Source: Mycobacterium sp. (GTDB taxonomy: Bacteria; Actinomycetota; Actinomycetes; Mycobacteriales; Mycobacteriaceae). From it: a stretch of 11,190 nt of DNA. Each line of letters opens with the position of its first letter. Within the stretch, counting starts at the first letter, position 1. The stretch covers positions 1-11,190 of the forward strand of contig JAQTVU010000026.1 of assembly GCA_028706695.1 (NCBI GenBank), in the 5' to 3' direction. The notes beneath the pieces were generated by a model. It was not told the DNA's origin and searched no databases. It saw nothing but the letters and a program-made list of their open reading frames with translations. The translations under genes and the position numbers were made by a program. Shown piece after piece: positions 1 to 5,257 of the stretch.

Positions 1-535
1 TCAGCTGTCCGCGGGTCAGCACCCGACCGCTGTTGCGCATCAGATATTCAAGCAAGTCGAATTCCTTCAGCGGCAACGTGATCGTGTCTCCGTTGACCGA
101 GACGACGTGGCGCTCGACATCCATCCGGACCGGCCCGGACTCCAGCACACCATCGCTGATCTCCGAGTCGTCGTCGCCGCCGCGGCGCAGCACCGCGCGG
201 ATCCGGGCGATCAGCTCACGCGCCGAGTACGGCTTGGTCACGTAGTCGTCGGCGCCCAGCTCCAGGCCCACGACCTTGTCGATCTCGCTGTCGCGCGCGG
301 TCACCATGATCACCGGCACGCTGGAACGCGCACGCAGCTGCTTGCACACGTCGGTGCCCGACATCCCCGGCAGCATCAAATCGAGCAACACGATGTCGAC
401 GGCGGCCCGGTCGAACTCGGCAAGCGCGGCGGGCCCGTCGGTCACCACCGTGGCCTCAAAGCCCTCCTTGCGCAGCAAGAACGCCAGCGGGTCGGCCAGC
501 GACTCCTCATCCTCCACGATCAGCACACTGGTCAC
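1..535 (-). CDS. regX3: RegX3 response regulator, 3' end cut off by window edge
   Basis: OmpR/PhoB-family DNA-binding response regulator and partner of SenX3, controlling phosphate-starvation responses in mycobacteria. The first 178 codons are visible; the family length is about 227, so roughly 50 residues, mostly the winged-helix recognition region, lie outside. The receiver domain spans about residues 1-120, with the acidic pocket E8/D9/E10, phospho-acceptor D52 in IVLLDLMLPG and K101 in YVTKPYS. The effector domain begins near residue 130, and the visible end reads LPLKEFDLLEYLMRNSGRVL. The start is GTG at 535: it directly precedes the conserved TSVLIVEDE, it overlaps the stop of the last mini-ORF (GTGA), and GAGGAGG lies 10 nt upstream inside the 53-bp repeat. 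Translation is therefore probably coupled to the repeat ORFs. Assignment rests on near-identity by eye with M. tuberculosis RegX3. Confidence 0.97.
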   Translation of the reverse strand, partial: MTSVLIVEDEESLADPLAFLLRKEGFEATVVTDGPAALAEFDRAAVDIVLLDLMLPGMSGTDVCKQLRARSSVPVIMVTARDSEIDKVVGLELGADDYVTKPYSARELIARIRAVLRRGGDDDSEISDGVLESGPVRMDVERHVVSVNGDTITLPLKEFDLLEYLMRNSGRVLTRGQL

Positions 536-588
536 CGGCGCCACTCCTCCTCATCGCTGCGCTCTGCATCGTCGTAGCCGCGGGTCAT
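532..588 (-). CDS. Repeat-encoded 18-aa mini-ORF 4 (last before regX3)
   Basis: The frame reads MTRGYDDAERSDEEEWRR and stops at TGA. That TGA overlaps the regX3 GTG as GTGA, whereas the other mini-ORFs end in ATGA. Its ATG overlaps the stop of mini-ORF 3, and GAGGAGG from the neighbouring repeat copy lies 10 nt upstream. The peptide is strongly charged, with an acidic centre and a basic end, and resembles no domain I know. Whether the peptide does anything, or only the act of translating it matters for coupling, cannot be told from sequence. Confidence 0.5.
   Translation of the reverse strand: MTRGYDDAERSDEEEWRR
545..552 (-). promoter_or_regulatory. Ribosome-binding site of regX3 inside the repeat
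   Basis: On the minus strand GAGGAGG ends 10 nt before the regX3 GTG at 535. The same motif recurs at the same distance before each repeat's ATG, so the repeat unit supplies a strong Shine-Dalgarno sequence to whatever frame follows it. It fixes GTG 535 as the regX3 start. Confidence 0.7.
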
Positions 589-641
589 CGGCGCCACTCC
601 TCCTCATCGCTGCGCTCTGCATCGTCGTAGCCGCGGGTCAT
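585..641 (-). CDS. Repeat-encoded 18-aa mini-ORF 3
   Basis: The peptide is identical to mini-ORF 4 (MTRGYDDAERSDEEEWRR). Its ATG overlaps the stop of mini-ORF 2 and its TGA overlaps the ATG of mini-ORF 4, both as ATGA. Because the unit is 53 bp, not a multiple of three, each repeat shifts frame and the stop/start overlap restores reading in the next copy. It is probably translated by coupling; a peptide function is unproven. Confidence 0.5.
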   Translation of the reverse strand: MTRGYDDAERSDEEEWRR

Positions 642-694
642 CGGCGCCACTCCTCCTCATCGCTGCGCTCTGCATCGTCGTAGCCGCAGGTCAT
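638..694 (-). CDS. Repeat-encoded 18-aa mini-ORF 2 (R3C variant)
   Basis: The frame reads MTCGYDDAERSDEEEWRR, differing from the other two full copies only by Cys for Arg at residue 3 (TGC for CGC). ATGA overlaps join it to mini-ORF 1 upstream and mini-ORF 3 downstream. The single substitution marks this copy as the oldest or least recently homogenised of the full units, which is inference. Confidence 0.5.
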   Translation of the reverse strand: MTCGYDDAERSDEEEWRR

Positions 695-732
695 CGGCGC
701 CACTCCTCCTCATCGCTGCGAGCCCGGGTCAT
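691..732 (-). CDS. Repeat-encoded 13-aa mini-ORF 1, shortened copy after senX3
   Basis: The frame reads MTRARSDEEEWRR. Its ATG overlaps the senX3 stop codon as ATGA (729-732) and its TGA overlaps the ATG of mini-ORF 2. Compared with the full unit it lacks 15 nt, an in-frame loss, so the C-terminal SDEEEWRR and the ribosome-binding site are kept. It is the link that couples senX3 translation to the repeat chain. Confidence 0.5.
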   Translation of the reverse strand: MTRARSDEEEWRR

Positions 733-1958
733 CGACTCAGTTCTTCCTCTCGTTGGGATCGGTTGGGCCGCATGTCTCGACCTCGCGGGTGTTCACTGTC
801 CTCATAGTCGTCCTCATCGGTGTCCGGATATGCCGGAATCGAGAGCGTGAACGTCGACCCGGTTCCCGGCTTACTCCACACCGCGATGCTGCCGTTGTGG
901 TTCGCGGCCACATGCTTGACGATGGCCAGCCCCAGGCCGCTGCCGCCGGTGGCCCGCGAACGTGCCTTGTCGCCGCGGAAGAACCGCTCGAAGACCCGCT
1001 CCTGGTCTTCCAGGGCGATCCCGATGCCGCGGTCGGTGACGGCGATCTCGATGTTCTCGCCGCGACGCCGACGGCTGATCGACACTAGCGACCCTCTCGG
1101 CGAATAGGCGATCGCGTTGGATACCAGATTGGCCAGCGCGGTCACCAGAAGGGTTTGATCGCCCAGCACCCGCAGGCCGCTGGGCGCGTCGGTGCGCACG
1201 TCGATGTCGGCGTTGTCGGCGGCCACCTTGTGCCGCGAAATCGCCTCGAAAACAACGGTATCGACGTCGACTTCGGTGACGTTGGGCAACCGCTCGGCGC
1301 CCTGCAGCCGGGACAGTTCGATCAGCTCGGCGACCATGTCACCCAGCCGGTTGGCCTCGATGAGCACCTTCTCGGCGAACCGGCGCACGGTGTCGGAGTC
1401 GTCGGCCGACGCCAGCAACGCTTCGGCGAGCAGCGCCATCGCCCCGACCGGGGTCTTGAGCTCGTGGCTGACATTGGCCACGAAGTCGCGCCTGGTCGCC
1501 TCCATCCGGGCGTAGTCGGACTGGTCGTGGGCGAAGACCACCGCAAAGCGGCGGTCTTCCTGGCTCAATAACCGGGCGTGGCCGTGTACCGACATCCCGG
1601 ACCGGCCGGCGCGCTTGACCGGCTTCAGGTCGAATTCGGCGTCTTCGCCGCCCAGCGCCTGCCGCGCAGCCTGCCAGGCCTGGTCATCGAGCTGCCGGTC
1701 GCGGACCAGGCCGAGCTCCCTGGACCGTTCGTTGAGGTACACCACATCGCGGTGGGAATCCACCACCGCAGCGCCCAAGGGCATCAGTGCGACGATGCGT
1801 TGCAGCATCTGCGCGACGGTGATCCCGGTCGATTCCGCGACCGCCCGCCGGCGCCGCTGGACCACCGGCGACGACAACCGGATCCCGGCCGCCACACCTG
1901 CGGCCAGCGCCAGCGCGGACAAGACCCCGGCCAGCAACAAGGCCGAGAACACAGTCAC
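729..1958 (-). CDS. senX3: SenX3 sensor histidine kinase
   Basis: Membrane sensor kinase that phosphorylates RegX3, tied to phosphate sensing through the Pst system in mycobacteria. It has 409 residues from GTG 1958, close to the 410 of M. tuberculosis. A hydrophobic N-terminal segment at about residues 3-25 is the membrane anchor. A PAS-like region follows (about 45-150), then the phospho-acceptor H165 in NVSHELKTP. The ATPase domain has an N box in NLVSNAIAYSP (277-287), G1 DRGIGI (309-314) and G2 GGSGLGL (338-344). The C-terminal tail is acidic and ends REEELSR. GTG 1958 is preferred over in-frame TTG 1985 because it matches the M. tuberculosis N-terminus MTVFSALLLAG. Upstream AGGA could be a Shine-Dalgarno sequence, but TAGGAT also fits a -10 box for leaderless expression. 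Its stop overlaps mini-ORF 1. Confidence 0.97.
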   Translation of the reverse strand: MTVFSALLLAGVLSALALAAGVAAGIRLSSPVVQRRRRAVAESTGITVAQMLQRIVALMPLGAAVVDSHRDVVYLNERSRELGLVRDRQLDDQAWQAARQALGGEDAEFDLKPVKRAGRSGMSVHGHARLLSQEDRRFAVVFAHDQSDYARMEATRRDFVANVSHELKTPVGAMALLAEALLASADDSDTVRRFAEKVLIEANRLGDMVAELIELSRLQGAERLPNVTEVDVDTVVFEAISRHKVAADNADIDVRTDAPSGLRVLGDQTLLVTALANLVSNAIAYSPRGSLVSISRRRRGENIEIAVTDRGIGIALEDQERVFERFFRGDKARSRATGGSGLGLAIVKHVAANHNGSIAVWSKPGTGSTFTLSIPAYPDTDEDDYEDSEHPRGRDMRPNRSQREEELSR

Positions 1959-1965
1959 GTAGAAA

Positions 1966-1971
1966 ATCCTA
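1966..1971 (-). promoter_or_regulatory. Possible -10 element of senX3 (TAGGAT)
   Basis: On the minus strand TAGGAT ends 7 nt before GTG 1958, the spacing expected for a sigma-A -10 driving a leaderless mRNA. The same bases include AGGA, which could instead act as a ribosome-binding site. Sequence alone cannot separate the two. No convincing -35 was seen. Confidence 0.35.
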
Positions 1972-2041
1972 CAAATCTTCCCCAACGCCGCCCTAGCCGA
2001 GCGACGCCAAAATCGGACAAGTCACATCCTGCGCCACAGGT

Positions 2042-2074
2042 ATTCGACTGCCGTTCACGTGGTGTTCGGCCAAC
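2042..2074 (+). promoter_or_regulatory. Pho-box-like 11-bp direct repeats, candidate RegX3 operator
   Basis: Read on the plus strand, three units start at 2042, 2053 and 2064: ATTCGACTGCC, GTTCACGTGGT and GTTCGGCCAAC. The TTC cores are exactly 11 bp apart. Actinobacterial PHO boxes are 11-bp direct repeats with a GTTCA core, and RegX3 is the mycobacterial functional counterpart of Streptomyces PhoP. The site lies between gpm1 and senX3, about 84-116 nt upstream of the senX3 start, consistent with autoregulation. The intergenic region is otherwise unremarkable. Confidence 0.45.
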
Positions 2075-2106
2075 GGCGGTTTGCGGCGCCCCGGGACCAG
2101 CCGGGA

Positions 2107-2868
2107 CTAGCCGCGGCCCTGGCCGGCGACCGCGGCAGCACCGGCCGCGGCCGCCTCCGGATCCAGGTAGGTGCCGCCGGGGATCAGCGGTCGCAGGCCG
2201 GGGTCCAGGTCGTAGCGCAGCGGGATGCCGGTCGGGATGTTCAACCCGGCGATCTCCCCGTCGGAGATCCGGTCGAGGTGCTTGATCATGGCGCGCAGCG
2301 AATTGCCGTGGGCGACCACCAGCACCGTTTTGCCGCTCCGCAGATCCGGGATGACGACGTCGGTGAAATACGGCAGGAAGCGCGCCACCACGTCGGCCAG
2401 GCACTCGGTCAACGGACCGCCGTCGATGTCGGCATAACGCGGGTCGCCGTCCTGGCTGAACTCGCTGCCCTTCTCGATCGGCGGCGGCGGGGTGTCATAG
2501 CTGCGCCGCCACGCCATGAACTGCTCCTCGCCGTAGCGTGCCTTGATGTCGACCTTGTTCAGTCCCTGCAGTGCACCGTAATGACGTTCGTTGAGCCGCC
2601 AGCTACGCCGTACCGGGATCCACAGCCGGTCGGCGCTCTCCAGCGCCAGGTGCGCCGTGCTGATCGCCCGTCGCAGCAGCGACGTGTACAGCACGTCGGG
2701 CAGCAGGTCATGTTCGGCCAGCAACTCGCCGCTCCGGACCGCCTCGGCCCGGCCCTTGTCGGTCAGCCCGACATCGACCCAGCCCGTGAACTGGTTGCTG
2801 GCGTTCCAATCGCTCTCGCCGTGGCGCAACAGCACCAACGTGCCGGGGTTTCGCTGTTGCATCGGCAT
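2107..2868 (-). CDS. gpm1: 2,3-bisphosphoglycerate-dependent phosphoglycerate mutase
   Basis: Cytoplasmic glycolytic/gluconeogenic enzyme interconverting 3- and 2-phosphoglycerate through a phosphohistidine. It has 253 residues from ATG 2868; M. tuberculosis Gpm1 has 249. The phosphohistidine is H16 in LVLLRHGESDWN, the acid residue E94 is in RLNERHYGALQG, and the second histidine H187 is in VVAHGNSLRA. The C-terminus is Ala/Gly-rich (DPEAAAAGAAAVAGQGRG), as in M. tuberculosis. A second ATG at 2862 is an equally possible start (251 aa), and neither has a strong ribosome-binding site. The gene begins 6 nt after the YbjN gene, so it probably shares the mshA transcript. In M. tuberculosis a LysE-family gene (Rv0488) lies in this gap and is absent here. 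Stop is TAG. Confidence 0.97.
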   Translation of the reverse strand: MPMQQRNPGTLVLLRHGESDWNASNQFTGWVDVGLTDKGRAEAVRSGELLAEHDLLPDVLYTSLLRRAISTAHLALESADRLWIPVRRSWRLNERHYGALQGLNKVDIKARYGEEQFMAWRRSYDTPPPPIEKGSEFSQDGDPRYADIDGGPLTECLADVVARFLPYFTDVVIPDLRSGKTVLVVAHGNSLRAMIKHLDRISDGEIAGLNIPTGIPLRYDLDPGLRPLIPGGTYLDPEAAAAGAAAVAGQGRG

Positions 2869-2874
2869 AGCATC

Positions 2875-3450
2875 TCACGCGTGCCCCGCGGCACCTCCGA
2901 CGTCCTCGCCCGCGACGTCCTCGCCCGCGACGTCCTCGCCCCCGTCGTCGATCAGGTGCGCGAACGCCTGCAAGTTCTTCAGCGATTCGCCCCGGGACAC
3001 CCGCCACTCCCATTCCTTTTGGATCGACGAGCGAAAGCCCAACTCGAGCAACGTGTTGAAGTCCGAATCCACCGCCTCGAGCACCTGGCCGAGCACCCGA
3101 TCGATCTCGTCGGCATCGACCGACGCCAACGACATTCTCCCCACCAGATAGATGTCGCCGACGTTGTCCAGCGTGTAGGCCACCCCGTACAGCCGGCGAT
3201 TGCGCTTGAGCATGAACCGGTAGACGGCTTCATGGTTCTCGTCGGGTTTGCGGCACACGAACGCCTCGACGCGCACCGAGTGCTCACCGATGCTCAGGAT
3301 GGTGTTGGTCTTGAGCCTGCGCTCGCCGGGCAGTTCCACCACCAGGCCCGGCGGCCCGCCGTGGGCCCCGGGAGTCTCGGAGTAGGTCAGCCCGCTGGCC
3401 CGCAGCGCCTGCTCGATCACCTGCCGCACGTCCTGGCCGCGAACAGTCAT
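2875..3450 (-). CDS. YbjN-family protein (Rv0487-like)
   Basis: Conserved actinobacterial protein of 191 residues, matching M. tuberculosis Rv0487 by eye. I assign it to the YbjN fold family, which resembles type III secretion chaperones; its cellular role is not established. ATG 3450 is chosen because it overlaps the mshA stop as ATGA and precedes the conserved TVRGQDVRQVIEQAL. An open frame continues upstream, but only as an overlap with mshA. The core has alternating strands and helices (LKTNTILSIGEHSVRVEAFV, then YRFMLKRNRRLYGVAY). The C-terminus ends in a low-complexity acidic tail with GEDVA repeated, from three near-identical 15-bp units at about 2898-2942. Its place between mshA and gpm1 suggests co-expression but does not reveal a function. 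Confidence 0.88.
   Translation of the reverse strand: MTVRGQDVRQVIEQALRASGLTYSETPGAHGGPPGLVVELPGERRLKTNTILSIGEHSVRVEAFVCRKPDENHEAVYRFMLKRNRRLYGVAYTLDNVGDIYLVGRMSLASVDADEIDRVLGQVLEAVDSDFNTLLELGFRSSIQKEWEWRVSRGESLKNLQAFAHLIDDGGEDVAGEDVAGEDVGGAAGHA
2898..2942 (-). repeat. 15-bp tandem repeat at 3' end of the YbjN gene
   Basis: On the plus strand CGACGTCCTCGCC recurs at 2898, 2913 and 2928, a 15-bp period that keeps frame. It encodes GEDVA-GEDVA-GEDVG near the C-terminus. Copy number could change without frameshift by slippage. Confidence 0.8.
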
Positions 3451-4781
3451 GCACCCACCCCGCGACGAGACGCCCAGCGGCGCGGCCTGCCCGCCGACAC
3501 CCGGTCGCGGACCCGGCGCTGGCGCTCGGCGGTGAAGCCGGCGACTGCGCGCCGGTAGCTCGCCAGCAGCGCATCGGTGGTGTTGTCCCAGGAGAACGTC
3601 GCCGCGTGCGCCGCCGCCGACCGGCTCATCGCGGCACCCCGTGGGCCGCCGCCCAGCCGCAGCAGGCCGCCCAGCGCGTCGGCCCATCGATCGACGTCAT
3701 GCCCGTCGACCAACGTGCCGGTGATCCCGTCGCGCACCGCCACCGGCAGCCCGCCGACCGCGGCCGCCACCACCGGCGTGCCGCACGCCTGCGCTTCGAT
3801 GGCCACCAAACCGAATGACTCCGAATAGCTCGGCACTGCAACAAGATTGGATGCCTGGAACAAAGTGACGAGGTCTCCGCGGGACTGCGGCGGCAGAAAC
3901 GTCACCCGGTCGGCGATGCCCAGTTCGTCGGCGAGCCGGGCCAACCCATCCGGCGAGGACAGACCGCTGCCCGACGGCCCGCCGGCCACGACGATGCGCA
4001 CGCGGGGAAGTTTCGCGGCGGCGCGCAGCACGATGTCCGGCGCCTTCAGCGGCTGTATGCGCCCGACGAAGGCCACCACCTCCTCGTCGGGCGGCAATCC
4101 CAGCGCGGCCCGGGCCGCCGCCCGGTCGCCCGGACGGAACACGTGCAGGTCCACACCGGGATGGACCACGTCGATTCGGGCCCGATCGGCATGGTGTATC
4201 GACATCAGCTGGTTCGCTTCGTCTTCGGTGTTGACGATCAGCCGATCGGCCTCGTCGACGACCTGCTGCTCGCCGACGGTGCGCAGCGGCGGCTCAGGGG
4301 CGTCGCCGTCGGCCAGGGCCGCGTTCTTCACCGCGGCCAGAGTATGCGCAGTGTGGACCAACGGTACCGCCCACCGGTCGCGGGCCAGCCAGCCGACCTG
4401 CCCGGACAGCCAGTAATGTGAGTGCACGATGTCGTAGTACCCGGGTTCATGCGCGGCCTCGGCGCGCAGCACCGCGGCCGCGAACGCGCACAGTTGGGTG
4501 GGCAAATCGTATTTGTTCAGGCCCTCGAACGGCCCCGCCACCACGTTACGCACCAGCACCCCGGGCGCCACCCGCTCGACCGGCGGATCGGCCGACGCGG
4601 TGGCTCGGGTGAAGATCTCAATGTCGATGCCGCGGCGGGCCAGATGCAGCGCGGTCTGCAGCACGTAGACGTTCATGCCGCCGGCGTCGCCGGTGCCCGG
4701 CTGGGCCAGGGGTGAGGTGTGCACCGCTAGCACCGCAACGCGGCGCGGGCCGCTCAGCCGGTAGCCGTCATCGTGCCGCAC
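3447..4781 (-). CDS. mshA: MshA, D-inositol-3-phosphate glycosyltransferase (mycothiol)
   Basis: Catalyses the first step of mycothiol synthesis, joining GlcNAc from UDP-GlcNAc to 1L-myo-inositol 1-phosphate. It is a GT4-family enzyme with a GT-B fold, 444 residues from GTG 4781. The N-terminal domain has the glycine loop PGTGDAGGMNV (28-38), HSHYWLSG (120-127) and HTAHTLAAVKN (143-153). The C-terminal nucleotide-sugar domain has FVGRIQPLKAP (238-248), and the EX7E motif is E321/E329 in ESFGLVAIE. M. tuberculosis MshA has 480 residues; the difference is mainly a linker missing after RHDDG near the N-terminus. GTG 4781 keeps that conserved RHDDG start; no clear ribosome-binding site precedes it. 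It heads the run mshA-ybjN-gpm1. The regulator gene that precedes it in M. tuberculosis seems decayed here. Confidence 0.96.
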   Translation of the reverse strand: MRHDDGYRLSGPRRVAVLAVHTSPLAQPGTGDAGGMNVYVLQTALHLARRGIDIEIFTRATASADPPVERVAPGVLVRNVVAGPFEGLNKYDLPTQLCAFAAAVLRAEAAHEPGYYDIVHSHYWLSGQVGWLARDRWAVPLVHTAHTLAAVKNAALADGDAPEPPLRTVGEQQVVDEADRLIVNTEDEANQLMSIHHADRARIDVVHPGVDLHVFRPGDRAAARAALGLPPDEEVVAFVGRIQPLKAPDIVLRAAAKLPRVRIVVAGGPSGSGLSSPDGLARLADELGIADRVTFLPPQSRGDLVTLFQASNLVAVPSYSESFGLVAIEAQACGTPVVAAAVGGLPVAVRDGITGTLVDGHDVDRWADALGGLLRLGGGPRGAAMSRSAAAHAATFSWDNTTDALLASYRRAVAGFTAERQRRVRDRVSAGRPRRWASRRGVGA

Positions 4782-4791
4782 GGTCCAATCT

Positions 4792-5146
4792 TTACAGGAC
4801 CGCCCGGCGGGCGACCCACGCGCGGGCCGCGGCGGCTCGAGTCGAGGACTCCGGTCCGACCTCCAGGCCGACGTCCCAGCGCCCTGCCGCGATGCGTCGC
4901 GCCGACCGGTCGAATGCGCGCCGACACCGCCTTCACCCCGTCCATCGGCTCAGATCCTCGGTGAAAACCCGCCCTCCGGCCAGCCGCCGGCCAGCTCTCG
5001 GGATCGAGGCGGCCCGGTGGAGCGGCGTCGGGATCTCCACGGTGTCCAGCGCGCGGCCGACGGCCCGGAGATCGCCCGTCGGCGCGCTTCCGCAGCAGAC
5101 CGGGGCTCAGCGCGGTGATGCCGGCCTCACCGCGCGTGACCGGGCC
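4792..5146 (-). pseudogene. Candidate remnant of ROK-type regulator (Rv0485-like) upstream of mshA
   Basis: In M. tuberculosis, Rv0485, a ROK-family regulator of about 438 codons, lies immediately upstream of mshA. Here no intact gene occupies the 476 bp from 4782 to 5257. On the minus strand, 5146-5084 reads GPVTRGEAGITALSPGLLRK, resembling the start of a ROK helix-turn-helix (GPxTRxELAxxTGLS). A second minus frame, open from 5106 to a TAA at 4792, is GC-rich at third codon positions. It is broken only by TGA at 4933-4935 and ends AARAWVARRAVL, 10 nt before mshA. Together these suggest a gene shrunk by internal deletion, frameshift and a nonsense change. The ROK resemblance is by eye and I could not align the C-terminal part with a known family. 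Chance open frames are common at this GC content. Confidence 0.35.
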
Positions 5147-5244
5147 GCGCGCCGGCCGGGGGTGAGTGAGGGCGAGCTCTGCCGGCCGGTCAGCATCCGC
5201 CGCGGGAAGACCGGGCGCCGGGGCCTAGGATTCGGCGCGTTCAC

Positions 5245-5250
5245 TACAGT
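5245..5250 (+). promoter_or_regulatory. -10-like TACAGT for the SDR gene, leaderless layout
   Basis: TACAGT ends 7 nt before ATG 5258 and there is no Shine-Dalgarno sequence between them. Transcription would start at or next to the A of the start codon. No recognisable -35 was seen, which is common for mycobacterial promoters. Confidence 0.5.
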
Positions 5251-5257
5251 TGGTCCG

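Larger units (their letters stand above)
536..732 (-). repeat. 53-bp MIRU/VNTR-type tandem repeats between senX3 and regX3
   Basis: Three full 53-bp copies (536-588, 589-641, 642-694) are followed by a shortened 38-bp copy next to senX3 (695-732). The three full copies are almost identical; the copy nearest senX3 differs by one base (TGC instead of CGC as the third codon of its ORF). The short copy lacks 15 nt from the middle of the unit. Each copy carries ATGA at its senX3-side edge, a GAGGAGG ribosome-binding site and an 18-codon frame. This matches the MIRU class described for the senX3-regX3 intergenic region and the X3 VNTR locus of M. avium. Copy number is expected to vary between strains. 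Confidence 0.93.
4782..5257. other. 476-bp region without an intact gene
   Basis: This lies between the divergent mshA and SDR starts. Apart from the candidate regulator remnant and the -10-like hexamer before the SDR I see nothing here. Plus-strand frames run through it but have Arg/Ala/Pro-rich, non-protein-like translations. It must hold the promoter for the mshA run. The best-placed hexamer for mshA is TAAAGA (4789-4794), which misses the final T of TANNNT. Confidence 0.6.

Noticed and set aside
536..732. Tandem repeats as a possible CRISPR array
   Set aside because: The copies are contiguous with no unique spacers, and the unit contains coding frames and ribosome-binding sites typical of MIRU elements.
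1959..1985. TTG 1985 as the senX3 start
   Set aside because: It adds nine residues not found in M. tuberculosis SenX3 and places the TAGGAT/AGGA signal inside the coding region.
2059..3558. 499-codon plus-strand open frame opposite gpm1 and the YbjN gene
   Set aside because: Its translation is His/Arg/Val-rich without domains, while the minus strand carries two clearly recognised proteins. It is a GC-driven shadow.
3451..3687. Longer start for the YbjN gene inside mshA
   Set aside because: The extra residues are a shadow of mshA; ATG 3450 overlapping the mshA stop fits the family start.
4712..5257. N-terminal extension of the SDR gene by 182 codons
   Set aside because: The extension is Arg/Pro-rich and unlike a protein, and conserved SDR sequence begins just after ATG 5258, which has a well-placed -10-like hexamer.
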